Origin: Rusavskia elegans
Lineage: Eukaryota; Ascomycota; Lecanoromycetes; Teloschistales; Teloschistaceae
Length of the DNA: 64,000 nucleotides
Direction: 5' to 3'
NCBI GenBank assembly: GCA_011316305.1
Contig: SAUG01000071.1
Coordinates: forward strand, 1 to 64,000
Positions within the stretch are counted from its first letter, which is position 1, and the number at the start of each line of letters is the position of its first letter. The notes below the pieces were generated by a model that saw only the letters and a list, made by a program, of their open reading frames with translations, had not been told where the DNA came from and did no database searches. The position numbers were made by a program, and so were the translations under genes. Below, piece after piece: positions 1 through 13,800 of the stretch.

Positions 1-2859
1 TTTTTTTTTTTAATATTTTTATTATATATTTTCGAAAAAGTAATTATTTAAAATTATTCTATTAAATTAAATTAAAGAATACTTTTATATTTTTTTTATA
101 ACTTTTATATTTATAATCTTTTAAAAGAATATTAAATAAAAATAGATAGTAATATTTAAAATAAATATATTCGAGCCTAGAAGTTTTATAATTTTTTAAT
201 TTCTAATACTATTTATAATATCTACTCTATTTTTTATAGTTTTTCTAATACTAATATCTATAGAAAAATATTTAAAAAATAAAAAAAATAAGTTTTAATC
301 TAATATTAGAAACATTTTTAATAAATATACCGAAGTATATTATTATATTAAATCTTTTCTAGATTCTAAAAAGGAAATTTATAATAAATATTTTATTTAA
401 AAGTCGGATTTCCGCCGATTTCTTAGAAAATAAAAATATTTTATTATTTATTACCTCGCTTTAAATAAACGGAAAAATAATTTTAATATTTGGAAATAAT
501 ATATATTATTTTATTTTAATAAATTTATTAATTTTATTCCATTCAATTCTTCTATAGATTTTATACTAGCTATATAAAGAATATCCGTTAAATCTATTTC
601 TATATTCGATTCGATTAATTTATTTTTAAAGGAATTAAATTTTTTCTAGCTTCTAGATTCGATAAATATATAAAAGAATATCTAGTTAAAGATTTCTTTA
701 TATTATTTCTTTAATTCCGATTTAATTATTAATATTATAAATTATATCTAGATCTTTTAATATTTCTATTAATTTTTATTTTTAAGCGACTATTGTATTC
801 TATAATAATAAAATTAGAAACTATATATTTTTTAGTAATACGTTTAGTATAAAGTTTAGTATTTCTATTTATAGCTATTTTTCTAGTTTAAATATAAGAT
901 TATATCCGACTTTTTCTATTTTTTTAAAAATACTTCTATAAATATTTTTAATATCTTCTATTTATAATTTTTGGATTATTTTCTAGATTTTATTATATTT
1001 TAATATTAGTTATAAAAATAAATAGTAATATTTTTTTTAGATTTTTATTTCCTATATTTCGTCTTTTTTTTTAAATAAAGTATTATTTTTTTTAATTTAT
1101 TAATATTTTATATTTAATATAATATCTGATTTTCTATATAGAAAATTCTTTTATATAAAGAAATATATAATTTAAAATTTTATTTTTTTCCTAACTATAT
1201 TTTTTTTATATCGGTATTCTAGAAATTAATTTTTTGTTATTTTTTTCTGAAAATAATATATTATCTAGAGCTTTTAATTACTATAAGGTTTAAAACTCTA
1301 ATAAATCTATTTTTTATTTTAATTTTAATTTCTATAATTCTATTATTCTATTATAACTAAATTTAAATATATCTTTTAAACTAATTATATAATTCTTTTA
1401 TAATATTATTTTTATCTTTTTTATTTATAAAAGCTATTATTTTATAACTTCCGATTTTAATTTTAAATACTATTATAAGAGGTTTCTCGGTTTTATATAG
1501 TTTAAATTCTATTATTAACTTCTTTTTTATTTTTCTAGGTTCTATAAAGTACTAATCGGTTCTTTTTTTATCTAATAGATAGGTAAAGTAATTATTATTA
1601 TAATAGGCTATCTAATTTTTAGTTATATATTTTCTAACTTTTTTTTTAGATAATTTCTTTATTATTTCGAATTAATATTCGGTTATTCCTACTATTTTAT
1701 TAATTAGATAATTCTTTCTAAAATATTCCGTCTTTTTATATAAATAATAAATTTTAATCTATAATTCTTTAATTTTAGTAGTATTAAATTCTATTAGATT
1801 TTTTTCAAACTATTTATTAGTAGGTCCTATTTTATTAAACGTCTATTTATCTATAAATATTTTATACTATCTAGTATTAATTCTAGTCGCTAGTTCGATA
1901 AAAAATACTAATAAATCTAGTTTTTTAATTACTATTATAGCTTTTTTAATATTTATATAAAGTCTTTTATAGAAGTAAATTTTTAGAACTAAATCTTCCA
2001 AGTCCGTTTTATAAACTAATATTTTATATTAAATAATATAAATAACTACTAACTTCTACTATTTTAGAACTATTAGTTTTTTTTTATTATTCTATTTTTA
2101 TTATTATTTCCGAAAACTTCTTTTATAGCTATAATTAGATTATTAAAAGTATAGAAAATCTATAATATTTGATTTTTCTTTTAATTTTCCGGGTTATTAA
2201 AATAGTCTTCTATATAGGACTATATTTAATTAAAGGCTACCTTTTATAAATATAATATTATAAAAAGAATTTTAATCGTTTTATTCGAAAACTAGTTTAT
2301 ATATAATATAAAATAGATATTCTTCTAAATAAACTAAAGTTTAAAAAATCTTTTATCTCTTCTATAAATATTAGGCGTTACCGCTTTAATAGTATTACTT
2401 CGATCTTTAGGGCGAGATAACGAGACCGATATAGTAAATTATTAAATTATAACGTCTCTATATATAAAAGGATATTACGTCCGAGTTTAGCTATAGCTAT
2501 AGATATAGTCCGAACTACTAAATAGTAAAAGAATTCGAATTTAGATTATTATAACTAATTCTATATAGCCGCGAAAATATAGTTATAATATTATAAAATA
2601 TCTTTATTATATAGGTAATTAAAAAGAGAATAGTAGAAACGTATTTTATAATTATATTAAAAACTAATAAATAAAGCTATCTAATAGAAATAAAGAATAA
2701 TAAATATAATAAAAGTAGCCGAGAGTACCGATAGATAGCTGTCCGCTAAAAGCTTCTATTATAAAGGTCGACTATAGCAGCTTTAGGCGGCTATAGATAA
2801 TTAGGCTTGTTTACCTAGCCAATCTTCTAGTATGTTTCTATAGAGTCGTAGACGTAATA
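1..2859 (-). mobile_element. Ty3/Gypsy (LTR-A) element, 5' LTR plus internal region, cut by window start
   Basis: Very AT-rich, RIP-mutated DNA. Positions 2448-2859 (412 bp) are a reverse-oriented copy of the LTR-A repeat that also bounds 16320-20752. The leftward sequence matches, in reverse, the DNA just inside the LTR of the 10804-14496 element, so 2448-2859 is the 5' LTR of a minus-strand element whose interior runs to base 1. The interior is homologous to 62880-64000 (same orientation) and to about 12000-14080 (inverted); a shared landmark is the stretch around 400-440 and 63180-63200. No open reading frame survives. The 3' LTR lies outside the window. Confidence 0.7.
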
Positions 2860-3119
2860 TCTATCTATTTTATTTATCTTTGATTTAACTTTTTATTAAT
2901 TAAAAGCGATAGATGGTTTTTATAATCCGTATAGACTAATATCTTTTTCGAAGTTCTTTTTTTATAGATTTTCCAATATATAAAACTTGCTATAATTACT
3001 AATATTTCTTTATCCGCTATCGTATAGTTAGTTTCTACTAGTATTAATTTCCTGGAATAGTATTCTAAAAATTTATCTTTTTATACTATATATAATCCTA
3101 ATATTCTATCCGATATCTC

Positions 3120-4687
3120 TAGACTGACCGTCGAATCGGGTTTCGAATCTAGATTAGCTAATCCGACCCGACTCGAATCGGGTTAGGTTTTTTTATAGTT
3201 CGATCCGATTCGAACCCGGATCGAGGTCGGGTATCCGGGTTTAATCTACTAAAATACTAAAATCGTGTATAAAAGTATAATTTTAGTATTAAAATATAAT
3301 TTTTTTTATATATTATACTATTTATAAATCTCTATTTTTTTCTAATAATATATTAAAGATTTTAGATATTTCTAATATTAACGTATCCTAATATTAACGT
3401 ATACTATTTATTATTATCTATTGAATAGTTACTACTATTAATATTATTATTTAGTATATATATATCTATATTTTCTCTCTATATTACTACTATAGAAATA
3501 TAATATATAATAGTAATATATTTTATTTTTAATCTTCTAATTTTCAATAATTAACTATTGAAAAAAAATACGAATATACTATATACCATACTATATTATA
3601 TTTTACTCTTTTATTAGTTTTTTATTCCTTTTATTCGTTATAGCGTAATATAAAGTACGTACGAATTTAAATAGAAATATTATATTAAAGTAATATAATT
3701 AATCGTATTATATATAATACTAAAATAATTCTATATAAGAAATTAATTCCGTTCTATAAAAGTATAGCGAAGACTCGAAGAAATAGAATCGGGAAAGATA
3801 AAAGAAAAAGTAAAAAGAAATTTAATAGCGCTATAGTTTCGGTAATGTTCTAGAGTAATGCATTCTAAATAATCTAGCTAATAATTTATTTAAAAAAAAT
3901 ATAAATAGAAGCCTAGAACCGTCGCTTTTTAAGAAATCTATAAATATTAGAAAGGTTTCGAACCTTTTATTTCTAAAGTACCTTTTACTAGACTATATCG
4001 TAAAACTTTTATCGACGTCGCTACTTTAAATATAAATAGAAAGATCGATAGAATATAAATTAGAGCGTTAGTAGTTCTATAGAATACAATAAAAAGATAT
4101 ATAATTTCTTTCCAAAAAAATAAATATATTATATTAATATATTATTATATATATCCGATTATATTTATTTTTTATAAATTATTAACTAATAGTTATCTAT
4201 ACTAAATATATTACTATTCAGTAGAAAAACGCCTAGTTTATTAAGAGGTTAATATAGAATCTAAAGATATAGCCGAAGATATAATAATAACTAGTTAATA
4301 GCAAGTTTTAAATAATTAAAAGTCTTGGAAAAAAGGTATATATCTATAAAATTACTTAGAGAAAAATGATACTATTTATATAGTACCGGTATATAAGCTA
4401 ATAAAAATAGATAACTATTATATAAACTAGTATTAAATAGAATATATTACAGTTTTATATTATTCGTAATTACTTTTATATATAACTATTAAATACGATT
4501 ATATATCGGATCAGGTTAATATTTTTAGATCGGATTTTCAAGTTAAAATCTATAATCCGACTTGAAATTCGAGATAGAATCCATAATCCGACCCGACCGT
4601 TTAACGAATCGAACCCGAATTAGATTACTAAAATCGGATCGGGTACCCGACGGTTCGACGGAAACCCGACTCGAACCGGCTAGTCTA
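3120..4687. mobile_element. long hAT-like non-autonomous element, family M1
   Basis: Begins TAGACTGACCGT and ends with a mutated inverse of it, with the same GC-rich GGGTCGGGTACCCGAC-type subterminal motifs as the copies at 9557-10102 and 19036-19490. At 1568 bp it is about three times longer than those copies, and the interior is AT-rich with no convincing transposase. The 8-bp flanks (GATATCTC and GATACGTC) agree at only six of eight positions, so the boundaries are less certain than for the other two copies. Confidence 0.55.
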
Positions 4688-5115
4688 GATACGTCGGTAT
4701 ATAGCGTGGAATATTCGTCCGAATCGAAGATTTCTAGAACTTTTTTATTTATAAAGCTTTGTTTAAATTTTTTAAAAACTTTATTTTCGATCCGTATCTA
4801 CTGGAATATTTTATCGTTTTTTAATAGATCCGTCAGAAATACGAGTTTTTTCGCGTATTCTTCTATTATAATCTGGTAGAAATCTATAAAGCTAAAAAAA
4901 AAATTATATATCTTTTTCATTTTTCGGAACTAGCTATTTTTTAATCGCTTTAAATTTATTATAAAATACTTTCTAGCCTAATTATTTAATCTAGAAAGAT
5001 TATTCCTTTTTTAAAGAATTCCGATTTTTCTTTTTTAATTTTAAGATTGTATTCTCGAAATTTCTATAATACTTTAATAATATATTTTTTATATTCTTTT
5101 TTCGTTTCGAAAAAT

Positions 5116-5607
5116 TATTATAGAGCTATCTAAAAAGCTTGGTATCTCTAAAAGTTGATTGGACTTATTAGTATATCTATAAACGGAGATATAACGGGTA
5201 ATTACTTAAATTAATCTAAGAACAAGTCAGTCTAATTGCCAGAACAGTATATAGCAATAATTAATAAATTAAATACGAGCTATAAAGGCGTCGAGTTCGG
5301 AATCTATATAGATAAATAAGATTCACCGATAATTAGATTGCTTATTAATTATAATAACTATGCTAGCTCTATTTTAGAGTATTTACTCGCTAAAACTACT
5401 GAAATAAAAATATTTATAATATTTATTTATTAAAACTACTAAAATTAAAGTATTTATAGTATTTATCTACTAGGACTACTGAAATATTTTCTAGTACTAA
5501 TATTTATACCGTGCTATATATCTCTATCTGTCGAGGCGTAATAGAGAATCCAGCGCTATACTAAATACTACCGCGTTTTTCAAAGCACGCCGTTCGTGTT
5601 TATAATA
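5116..5607 (-). repeat. solo LTR of the LTR-B family, 5-bp target duplication
   Basis: Reverse-oriented LTR-B sequence (492 bp) matching the LTRs at 15975-20943 (interrupted) and 26625-27157. It starts TATTATAGA and ends TTTATAATA, the RIP-altered form of a TG..CA terminus. AAAAT stands on both sides (5111-5115 and 5608-5612). There is no internal retroelement sequence on either side, as expected for a solo LTR left by LTR-LTR recombination. It contains the LTR-B minisatellite at about 5355-5510. Confidence 0.65.
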
Positions 5608-5650
5608 AAAATATTAGTACGTTATCTATATAAACTATAATATCTTTTTG

Positions 5651-6630
5651 AAAGACTTTTATCTGAAATTATATTGAGTTTTTATACATATATATATATG
5701 TTTTATTCATGTTATATACCGTAACGATTATTATATTTACGTATAAAGAAATTTCTACAGCTAAAACAATTTGTCAGACAAGATTTATAACGTAGTTAAT
5801 TACTTCTATTTAACTATTTCCTTTTTTATTTACGATTACGAATCTTCTACTATATTTAAATACTAAATATCTAATTTTTCCTCGACGTTATAAACGATTA
5901 TAAATATCTAATATTTCCGTTATATCTATTTACTATAATACGAAATAGTTTTAAATAGTTTCTATTTCGGCTATATTTATTATATAATCTATATCTAAAT
6001 ATTTTATTAAGTTATTAAAGTACTTTTTAGCCTATATAGTTTTAAAAGAGCCGCTAGCTACAGGGTCGCTAGCTAATACGCTAGCTACTATAACTAAAAG
6101 CTTTATCTAATTAATTAGATTAAAAAGTGATAGAGAAATAGGATAGTACGTTTTAAAAGTAATAAAAAGCAGATTTTTATCGAAGTTAAAATAGATTACT
6201 CTAGCTAAAACGAAATAGTCGATATTTATAAAAGTAGATATAGTTATTACGAATATAGAAAGGTACTATCGTCTAATATAGCTACGGTATAGCTATTACG
6301 AGAATATATACGTACGTTAAGGATTTTAATAAATCGTAGTATTTATAAAGAGTTTATATTACTAGTAAAAGAACAGAAAACGATAACTGCGAAGTATATT
6401 TATCTATAAAAATTTCTACGTTAATTAAATTATTGGTGGAAAGATACGTAATATTATTAAATAAATTTAAATTAAAATTCTATAGAACCGTTATTTATAT
6501 TAATTAAACTAGAATATAAATTCTACTATTATATATTCGATACTGATATACTAACGCTTGATTTATTTATCGAACTATTAGTTTCCCGGATATTGAAACT
6601 AAAATAAATTAATTAAATAATTAGACTATA
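5651..6630 (-). repeat. R1 repeat, copy A (reverse)
   Basis: About 0.95-kb repeat seen again at 9505-14700 (interrupted), 15007-15974, 57195-58168 and, diverged, at 60525-61450. Its hallmark end, here on the right, has a small hairpin around an AACCA..TGGTT core followed by an A-rich tail that reads CCAAAACCAAAACAAAT in the least mutated copies. That tail suggests a retroposon. RIP-mutated, no reading frame recognised. Confidence 0.55.
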
Positions 6631-6639
6631 ATAAAATGA

Positions 6640-8059
6640 TTTAGATAATCGTATAATACTTTATTAATTACGCGTTATAGAATCGCGGACGTATTAGTTA
6701 ATCCGAAAAATATTATCCAATATTTAAATAGTCCGTACTTTATTCTAAATATTGTTTTTTACTCGTTTCTCTTTTTTATTTTTAGTAAACTAAAAGTATT
6801 CTTTAAGTTAAAATTAGTAAACTATTTAACTTTTTCTATTCTGTTTTTACATATATAAGAAAGAAAAAAGGATATTTGTCTTTTTATATTATTATATTAA
6901 ATCGTCTGAAATCGATATAAAGTCGAAAATTGCTGTTTTTTTAGAAATAAATATTATCGGCTATCCTATTCTTAATTTAGAGTGATATCTATATTTTTAT
7001 TTAAAATTATCATCTATATATTATTATAATATATTCGAATACTTTTTTTTATTCTATAGATTAACTTAGTTTTTAGTTTATCGGAATTTATTATAATATA
7101 TTTATAGTCTTTCTAGATATAAGTCGATAAGGGTAATCTTCCTTTCGGTTCTTTTAATACGTCCGGGAATCTTCTAATTAATTATAGAATTTCGTCTATA
7201 ACCGTTAATTCCTTTTTAATTTACTATTTTTAGATAAAAGTATTGTAAATCTTTTTTATCCCGGCTAATCTTTTAGATATACTAAATATATAGCTTTCTA
7301 TTTCTACCCGTATCGATATTTACTCGATCTTTAAATTCTATTTTATATACTAAAGGATATCTAGGTATATATCTCTATATATTTATATAGTATCGAAAAC
7401 GATTTTTTCTTTATATTTATTACTTCGTATCTAAAGGAATTTAGTTTAAAACTAGACCTTAGTAGCCTCCGTTATATTAATAGTTTCTATAAAATAAAGT
7501 TCTATTTTTTTAATTAAAAGGACGTTAAATCTTTTTATATAGTTTTCTAATATAATATTTCTAGTAGCGCACGAATTAACTAGTACTTCCGCAGGGTATC
7601 TAATAACGTTAGCTAGATAAAAATTCGATTTTTATCTATTTTCCGGAGTCGATAAATATAACGTCCCTATATATTAGAAGGCGTTACGCTCGAGCCTAGC
7701 TATAGCCGTAGACGTAGTTTGAACTACTAAATAGTAAAAGAATTCTAACGTAGATAATTATAACTAATTCTATATAGCCGTAAAGGTAATATTATAATAT
7801 TATAAAGTATTATCGTTATATAGATAATTATAAAAGTGGAATAGAATAGTACTTAGTAATCATATTAGTAACTAATAAAAGAATCTATTTAATAGATATA
7901 AGGAGCGATATATATAGTAAAAAGGCCGACGCGCTCGACGGGGCCGACCTGCTAAACAGAAGCTGTTCTACGGCTCTAGCGGCTCTAACTGGATCGAGCT
8001 ATTGATCCGTTTATCTGATTAATAAGCGTGAAAACTCCTGTGGAATCGTGGACGTAATA
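6640..8059 (-). mobile_element. Ty3/Gypsy LTR-A element, truncated (5' LTR and first ~1 kb of interior)
   Basis: Positions 7657-8059 are a reverse LTR-A. The sequence to its left (CTATTTTCCGGA.. TAAA) is the inverse of the DNA that follows the 5' LTR of the 16320-20752 element, and homology continues leftwards to about 6640, where R1 copy A begins. The element is thus cut off by the R1 copy. RIP-mutated. Confidence 0.6.
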
Positions 8060-9504
8060 AAATATTAGATAATAATTTGATCGATTAATTAAATAATAAA
8101 TAAATTATAGCTATTAGAATTGGTCTATCGAATATTATAAATAAGATAATATATATAGATAGTAGAAGATATATTATTTATATATTAATAGTATTTTTAG
8201 CGTCGCGCTATTATAGTCTATTCCGGTACTTTTTTTTAATATATTTTTTCCTTTAAAGATTTTAAAATAGGGCTAATTCTAGTTCCCGCGCTAGATATAT
8301 TATTTAAAGTATTTATATTTAATTGAATTCGATTTATTTTATAATTTATAGGGAATATCTACTTCGTTAAACTAATAACGAATTCTTTAAAAAAAATTCG
8401 CGAGATTTATAAATATAAAAGATTACTTTTAATATAAATAAATAATAATTTTTTCTCTTTATAGATAGTATACTTCTGCCGTTCTATCAAATTATTTTGA
8501 TAGTTCCACGAATTAATAATATTAGAATTTATTTAATATATAGATTTGATAGTATATTTTATAATTTTATTACTAAAATATACAATATTATAGAAATTTT
8601 AAACTATTTTTAGAAAGCGATAATACTAATAGTTTATAGAAAAGCTTTTACTAAATTTACTAGATATTATTTTTATATTTAAAATAAAGGAAAACTAATA
8701 TATATTTTTATAAATATTTTTAATTCTATAGTAAAATTTAATCTTTATTAAAATTAGGATACTATTAAATTTAAAAAAGATATAAAAAAATATTCAAATA
8801 TATAAATAAATATCGAAACGAATTTAAAAAATACTTTAATAAATACTATAAAGCTTCTATTAATTTACTAAAATATAAAATTCGTTTTAGAAAGAAAAAT
8901 AAAATAATATACAATAGTAATAAATTATAAATATACTAACTAGTTAATAGCCTACTATAACTATTTTAAATAGTTGTTTTTAATATTTCTAGTATTTTTA
9001 AATATCTATTTCAAAAGCTAATCGATATTTTCGCGTTAATACTACTAAAAAAAATTTAAACTAGATATTTTAAAAAAATAATATTTCGAACTTTTTAAAA
9101 TTAGCGTAGATAGCTCGCGATATTTTTTTTTATCTAATATCCTCGATCGAAATTAAACGGACTTTTAGTTTTACTAGAAGAATTTATCGATAGAATCGAA
9201 TTTAAATAACTTTATAGTATATAGTATTGACGATGATAATTAAATACTATAACAACACTATAGATTTAAATTTTAATAAAATATTAGATTATAGAATATA
9301 TGTAATCGGATAGAAATAGAAAATAGTATTATACTTCTAGAAAAAAATCTATTAAAAAAAGATTTTATAAATATATTAAATAGATCAACCTAGTATATTT
9401 TTTATTAAAAATTAGTATAGAAATATATATAGATAATATAGTTTTTTTAAACTATTATTTCTCGATTTATATAACTAGTTAAATATTTTAATTTTTTTTT
9501 TTTT
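8060..9504. other. AT-rich relic DNA, no gene seen
   Basis: Extremely AT-rich with scattered less mutated stretches (for example around 8200-8300). Stops occur in all frames. Probably decayed transposon sequence, but no domain remnant could be named. Confidence 0.4.
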
Positions 9505-9556
9505 TTTTTAAATTAATTTGTTTTGATTTTAGTATTCGATAAACCAGTGGTTCGAT

Positions 9557-10102
9557 TAGACTGGCCGTCGGATCGGGTTTCGAACTCAGGTTTATATCTC
9601 GAATTTAAATCGAGTCGATTCCGACTTTTTTAAATACCGAATTAAATCGGTTCCGATTTTTTTAGATACCGAACCGATTCGGTTCCGGGTCGAATTCGGA
9701 TGTCCGGGTTTAATCTACTAGGACCGCTAAACTCTAATATAAAAATAAAACTCTAATATAAAATTATATCTTCCTTTTTAAAAATATTTCTAGTTTATTA
9801 ATTATATTAGCTAAAAGATTTCTAGTTAGATTAGATATATTACCTAAATAAATTAATTTAAGAAATAATCAATTATTTAATAATTTAATTAATATTAATT
9901 TACAATATTATATTATATATAAATGATTTAATAGATTAGATTAGATTTCTAGTAATATCTATTTTATAATCTAATCCGACTTTCGATTCTAATTTTAGAA
10001 ATCGATCTATACCGTTTAGTAGGTCGGATTAAACCGACTCGCTAAAACTCGGATCGGGTTTTCGAAATACCGATAGAAATCCGACCCGAAATAGCCAGCT
10101 TA
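9557..10102. mobile_element. hAT-like non-autonomous element (MITE), family M1
   Basis: Left end TAGACTGGCCGT; right end ATAGCCAGCTTA, a mutated inverse of it. Flanks are GGTTCGAT (9549-9556) and GATTCGAT (10103-10110), an 8-bp target duplication differing by one G-to-A change typical of RIP. Related R1 copy C lacks the insertion at the equivalent point near 15050, which independently supports the ends. Subterminal GC-rich motifs match the 19036-19490 copy. No coding capacity. Confidence 0.75.
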
Positions 10103-10803
10103 GATTCGATAAGTAGATTAAATATTAGTATACCAATATAAAATATACGGTAGCGAAATTTATATTCTAGTTTAATTAATATAAATACATTTTCTTTTTA
10201 TAGAATTTTAGTTCAAATTAATTTAGTAATATAATATATTTATTTACCGATAATTTAACTAACGTAGAAATTTTTACAGATAAATATATTTCGTAGTTAT
10301 CGCTTTTTTTTCTTTTACTAATAATATAAACTATATTCTCGTAAATACTACGATTTACTAAAATCTATTACGTACCTATATACTCTCGTAATAGCTATAC
10401 CGTAGCTAAATCAAACGATGGTATATCCGTAATAACTATACCTACCTTCGAAGACGTCGACTATCTCGTTATAGTAAGAGTAATCTATTTTAACTTCGAT
10501 AAAAATCTTCTTTTTACCGCCTTTAAAACGCGCTATCCGACCTTTCTACTATCTTTTAATTTAATCGATCGGATAAAGTTCCTAGCCGTAGTAACTAGCG
10601 TACTAGCTAGCGATTCTATAGCTAGTAACCGTTTTAAAGCTATATAGATTAAAAAATATATTGATAATTTAGTAGAATAAATAAATATAGATTATAAAAT
10701 AAATATAGACGAGGTAATAATTATTTATATTTACTTTATAGTATAGCAGATAGATATAGCGGAAATATTAGAAATTGATAATTATATATAACGTCGAGGA
10801 AAG

Positions 10804-13800
10804 TATTACGTCTACGATTTTACAGAAGCGCGTTAAAGAATTGGCTAGATAAACAAATCTAACTATCTATAGCCGTCTATAGCCGCTATAGCCGACTTTT
10901 ATAATAAAGGCTTTTAATAAACAGCTATCTATCGATACTATCGGCTATTTTTATTATATATATTTTTCTTTATTTCTATTAAATAGCTTTTCGTATTAGT
11001 TATTAATATAATTATTAAATACGTTTCTACTATTCTCTTTTTAATTACCTATATAATAAAAACGCCTCGTAATATTATAACCGTACTTTCGCGGCTACGC
11101 GGGATTAGTTACGATAATCTATACTAGAATTTCTTTACTATTTATTAGTTCGAACTTCGGACTATATCTACGGGTATAGTTAGATTCGAATATAATATCT
11201 TTTAATATATGAAAATATTATATTTTAATAATTAATTATAATAGTTTCGTTACTCTACTTTATAGATCGAAGCGATACTATATCAGCGAATTCTAAAATG
11301 GATTTTTAGATTAGACCGGCTGACAGCCATCTTAATTTAAATAATCTAAAAATCCAAAAAGTAGATTTTCGATAGATTAGAGCTCTAATAGTATCTATAG
11401 TACGAATATCTATTTAGTAAACAGCCTAAAATAGAATCTATATATAAACTTAAAATAAACCTATATAATCTAACTCGAAAATAAGGTTTAGCGGCCGCCG
11501 CTAAAAGCGAGAATAACGGAAATCGAATATCTATTTAATAAACTATACTAGACCTAGTATAGTTCGATTCTGGTAAAGAAACCTAATATTTTCGATTTAG
11601 ATAAAGTTAGCCTAGCGGTATATATAGGCGTATATAGGCCTATTAACTAAAAAGGATTTAAACGAATTTAAAATCGAATTTCTAAATCTTTTCAGCCGGT
11701 TTTAGTCGTTTTAGCCGCTTAGCTGTCTTAGCCGCGCAGCTACGCAGCTTCGGGTATACCCGAAACCGGCTAATAAGCCGCTTATAAGCCGCTTTTAGCT
11801 ATATCGGCTAAGAACCGGCTAAAACGGCTGAGATAGCTAAAACCGGCTTTAAATCGGTTTTGGAAAATACTGATATATTAAAACGGTAACGTCTAATATC
11901 TATAAAAGAAATAGAGAATTTTTGAAATCTTAGTTTATCTAGATAAATATCTATTTTATATTATATATAAATAAGTTTCCGAATAAAATATTTTTAAAAT
12001 TCTATTTATAATATTATATTTACATCAAGGTTTTCGAAAAGTGGCTTTTTATATAAAAGTTAAAAAAACTATAATAGTAATCGAAAAACTAAATTTTCTC
12101 GTCTTTTTTATCGAATTAACGATTAGAATTAATATTAGATCGTATAAAAGATATATAGATAAATAAATATTTTATAAAATAGAACCCGCTAAAAAATAGT
12201 TTAATAAAAATCTAATAGAATTTAATATTACTAAAACTAAAAAATAATAAACTAAAGTTTATTATTTATATAATAAAACGAGATATTTTAAAAAAAAATT
12301 ATTTAACTAAAAAGATAATAGAGGTAATCGAATATCAATTTAAAATAATATAAAAATTATCTAAAAAAAAACTAGAAAATATATAACTAAAAGTAAAACA
12401 GTCTACTATAATAATAATTACTTTATCTATCTATTAAAAAAAAAAGACCGGTTAGTATTTTATAGAATCTAAAATAGTAAAAAAAAACTAATAATAGAAT
12501 TTAAACTATATAAAACTAAAAATCCTTTTATAGTAATATTTAAAATTAAAATTAAAAGTTATAGAATAATAGCTTTTATAAATAGAAGAGAAAAAAATAA
12601 AATTACGAAGAGACTATATAACTAGATTAAAGGATATATTTAAATACGTCTATAATAGAATAATAGAAATATAGAAATTAAAATTAAAATAAAAAATAGA
12701 TTTATTAGAATTTTAAACTTTATAGTAAATAAAAGTCCTAGGTAATATATTATTCTTAGAAAAAAAATAGAAAGAATTAATTTCTAAAATACCGATATAA
12801 AAAGGTATAGTTAAAAGAAAAATAAAACTATAAATAATATATTTTTTTATATATAAAAATCTTCTATATAGAGAATTAGATATCGTATTAAATATAAATT
12901 ATTAATAAATTAAAGAAATCGACATCCTATTTTTTAAAAAAGAAGACGAAATATAGAAAATAAAAATCTAAAAAAAATATTACTATTTATTTTATAACTA
13001 ACGCTAAAATATAATAAAATCTAAAAAATTATATAGAAATTAAAAATAGAAGATATTAAAAAATCTATAAAAATATTATTAAAAATATAAAAAAATCGGA
13101 TATATTTCTATATCTAAACTAAAAAAATAGCTAGAAATAGAAATACTAGACTTATTAAAAAATATATAACTAAGAAATAGATAGTTTTTAACCTTATTAT
13201 TATAGAATAAAATAGTCGCTAAAAAAAAAATTAGTAGAAATATTAAAAAACCCGGATATAATTTATAATATCGATATTTAATTCGGAATAAAAGAAATAA
13301 TATAAAAATATCTTTAACTAGATATTTTTTTATATATTTATCGAATCTAAAAGCTAGAAAAAATTAAATTTCTTTAGAAATCGATCTAAATTAATCGAAT
13401 TAAAAATAGAAGTAAATTTAATAGATACCTTTTATATAGCTAGTATAAAATCTATAGAAATATAAATTATAATAGATTAATTAGATTTATTAAAATAGAA
13501 TAATACGTATTATTTCTAAATAATAAAATTATTTTTCCGTCTATCTAAAGCGCGGTAATAAATAATAAAATATTTTTATTTTCTAAAAAATCGGCGGAAA
13601 TCCGATTTCTAGATAAAATATTTATTATAAATTTCTTTTTTAAAATAAAGAAAAAATTCGATATGATATATTTTTATATATTTATAAAAAATATTTCTAA
13701 TATTAGATCGATGTTTATTTTTTTTATTTTTAAAAGATTTCCCTATAGATATTAGTATTAGGAAAACTATAAAAAATAAAGTAAATATTATAAATAGTAT

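Noticed and set aside
2448..2859. Solo LTR interpretation of the left LTR-A copy
   Set aside because: Flanking 5-mers (TAAAT and TCTAT) differ, and the sequence to the left is Gypsy interior, so it is an LTR of a truncated element.
4562..4879. 105-codon open frame on the plus strand
   Set aside because: It lies over the right end of the hAT-like element and continues into AT-rich relic DNA; repeated charged residues come from the GC-rich subterminal motifs. No domain.
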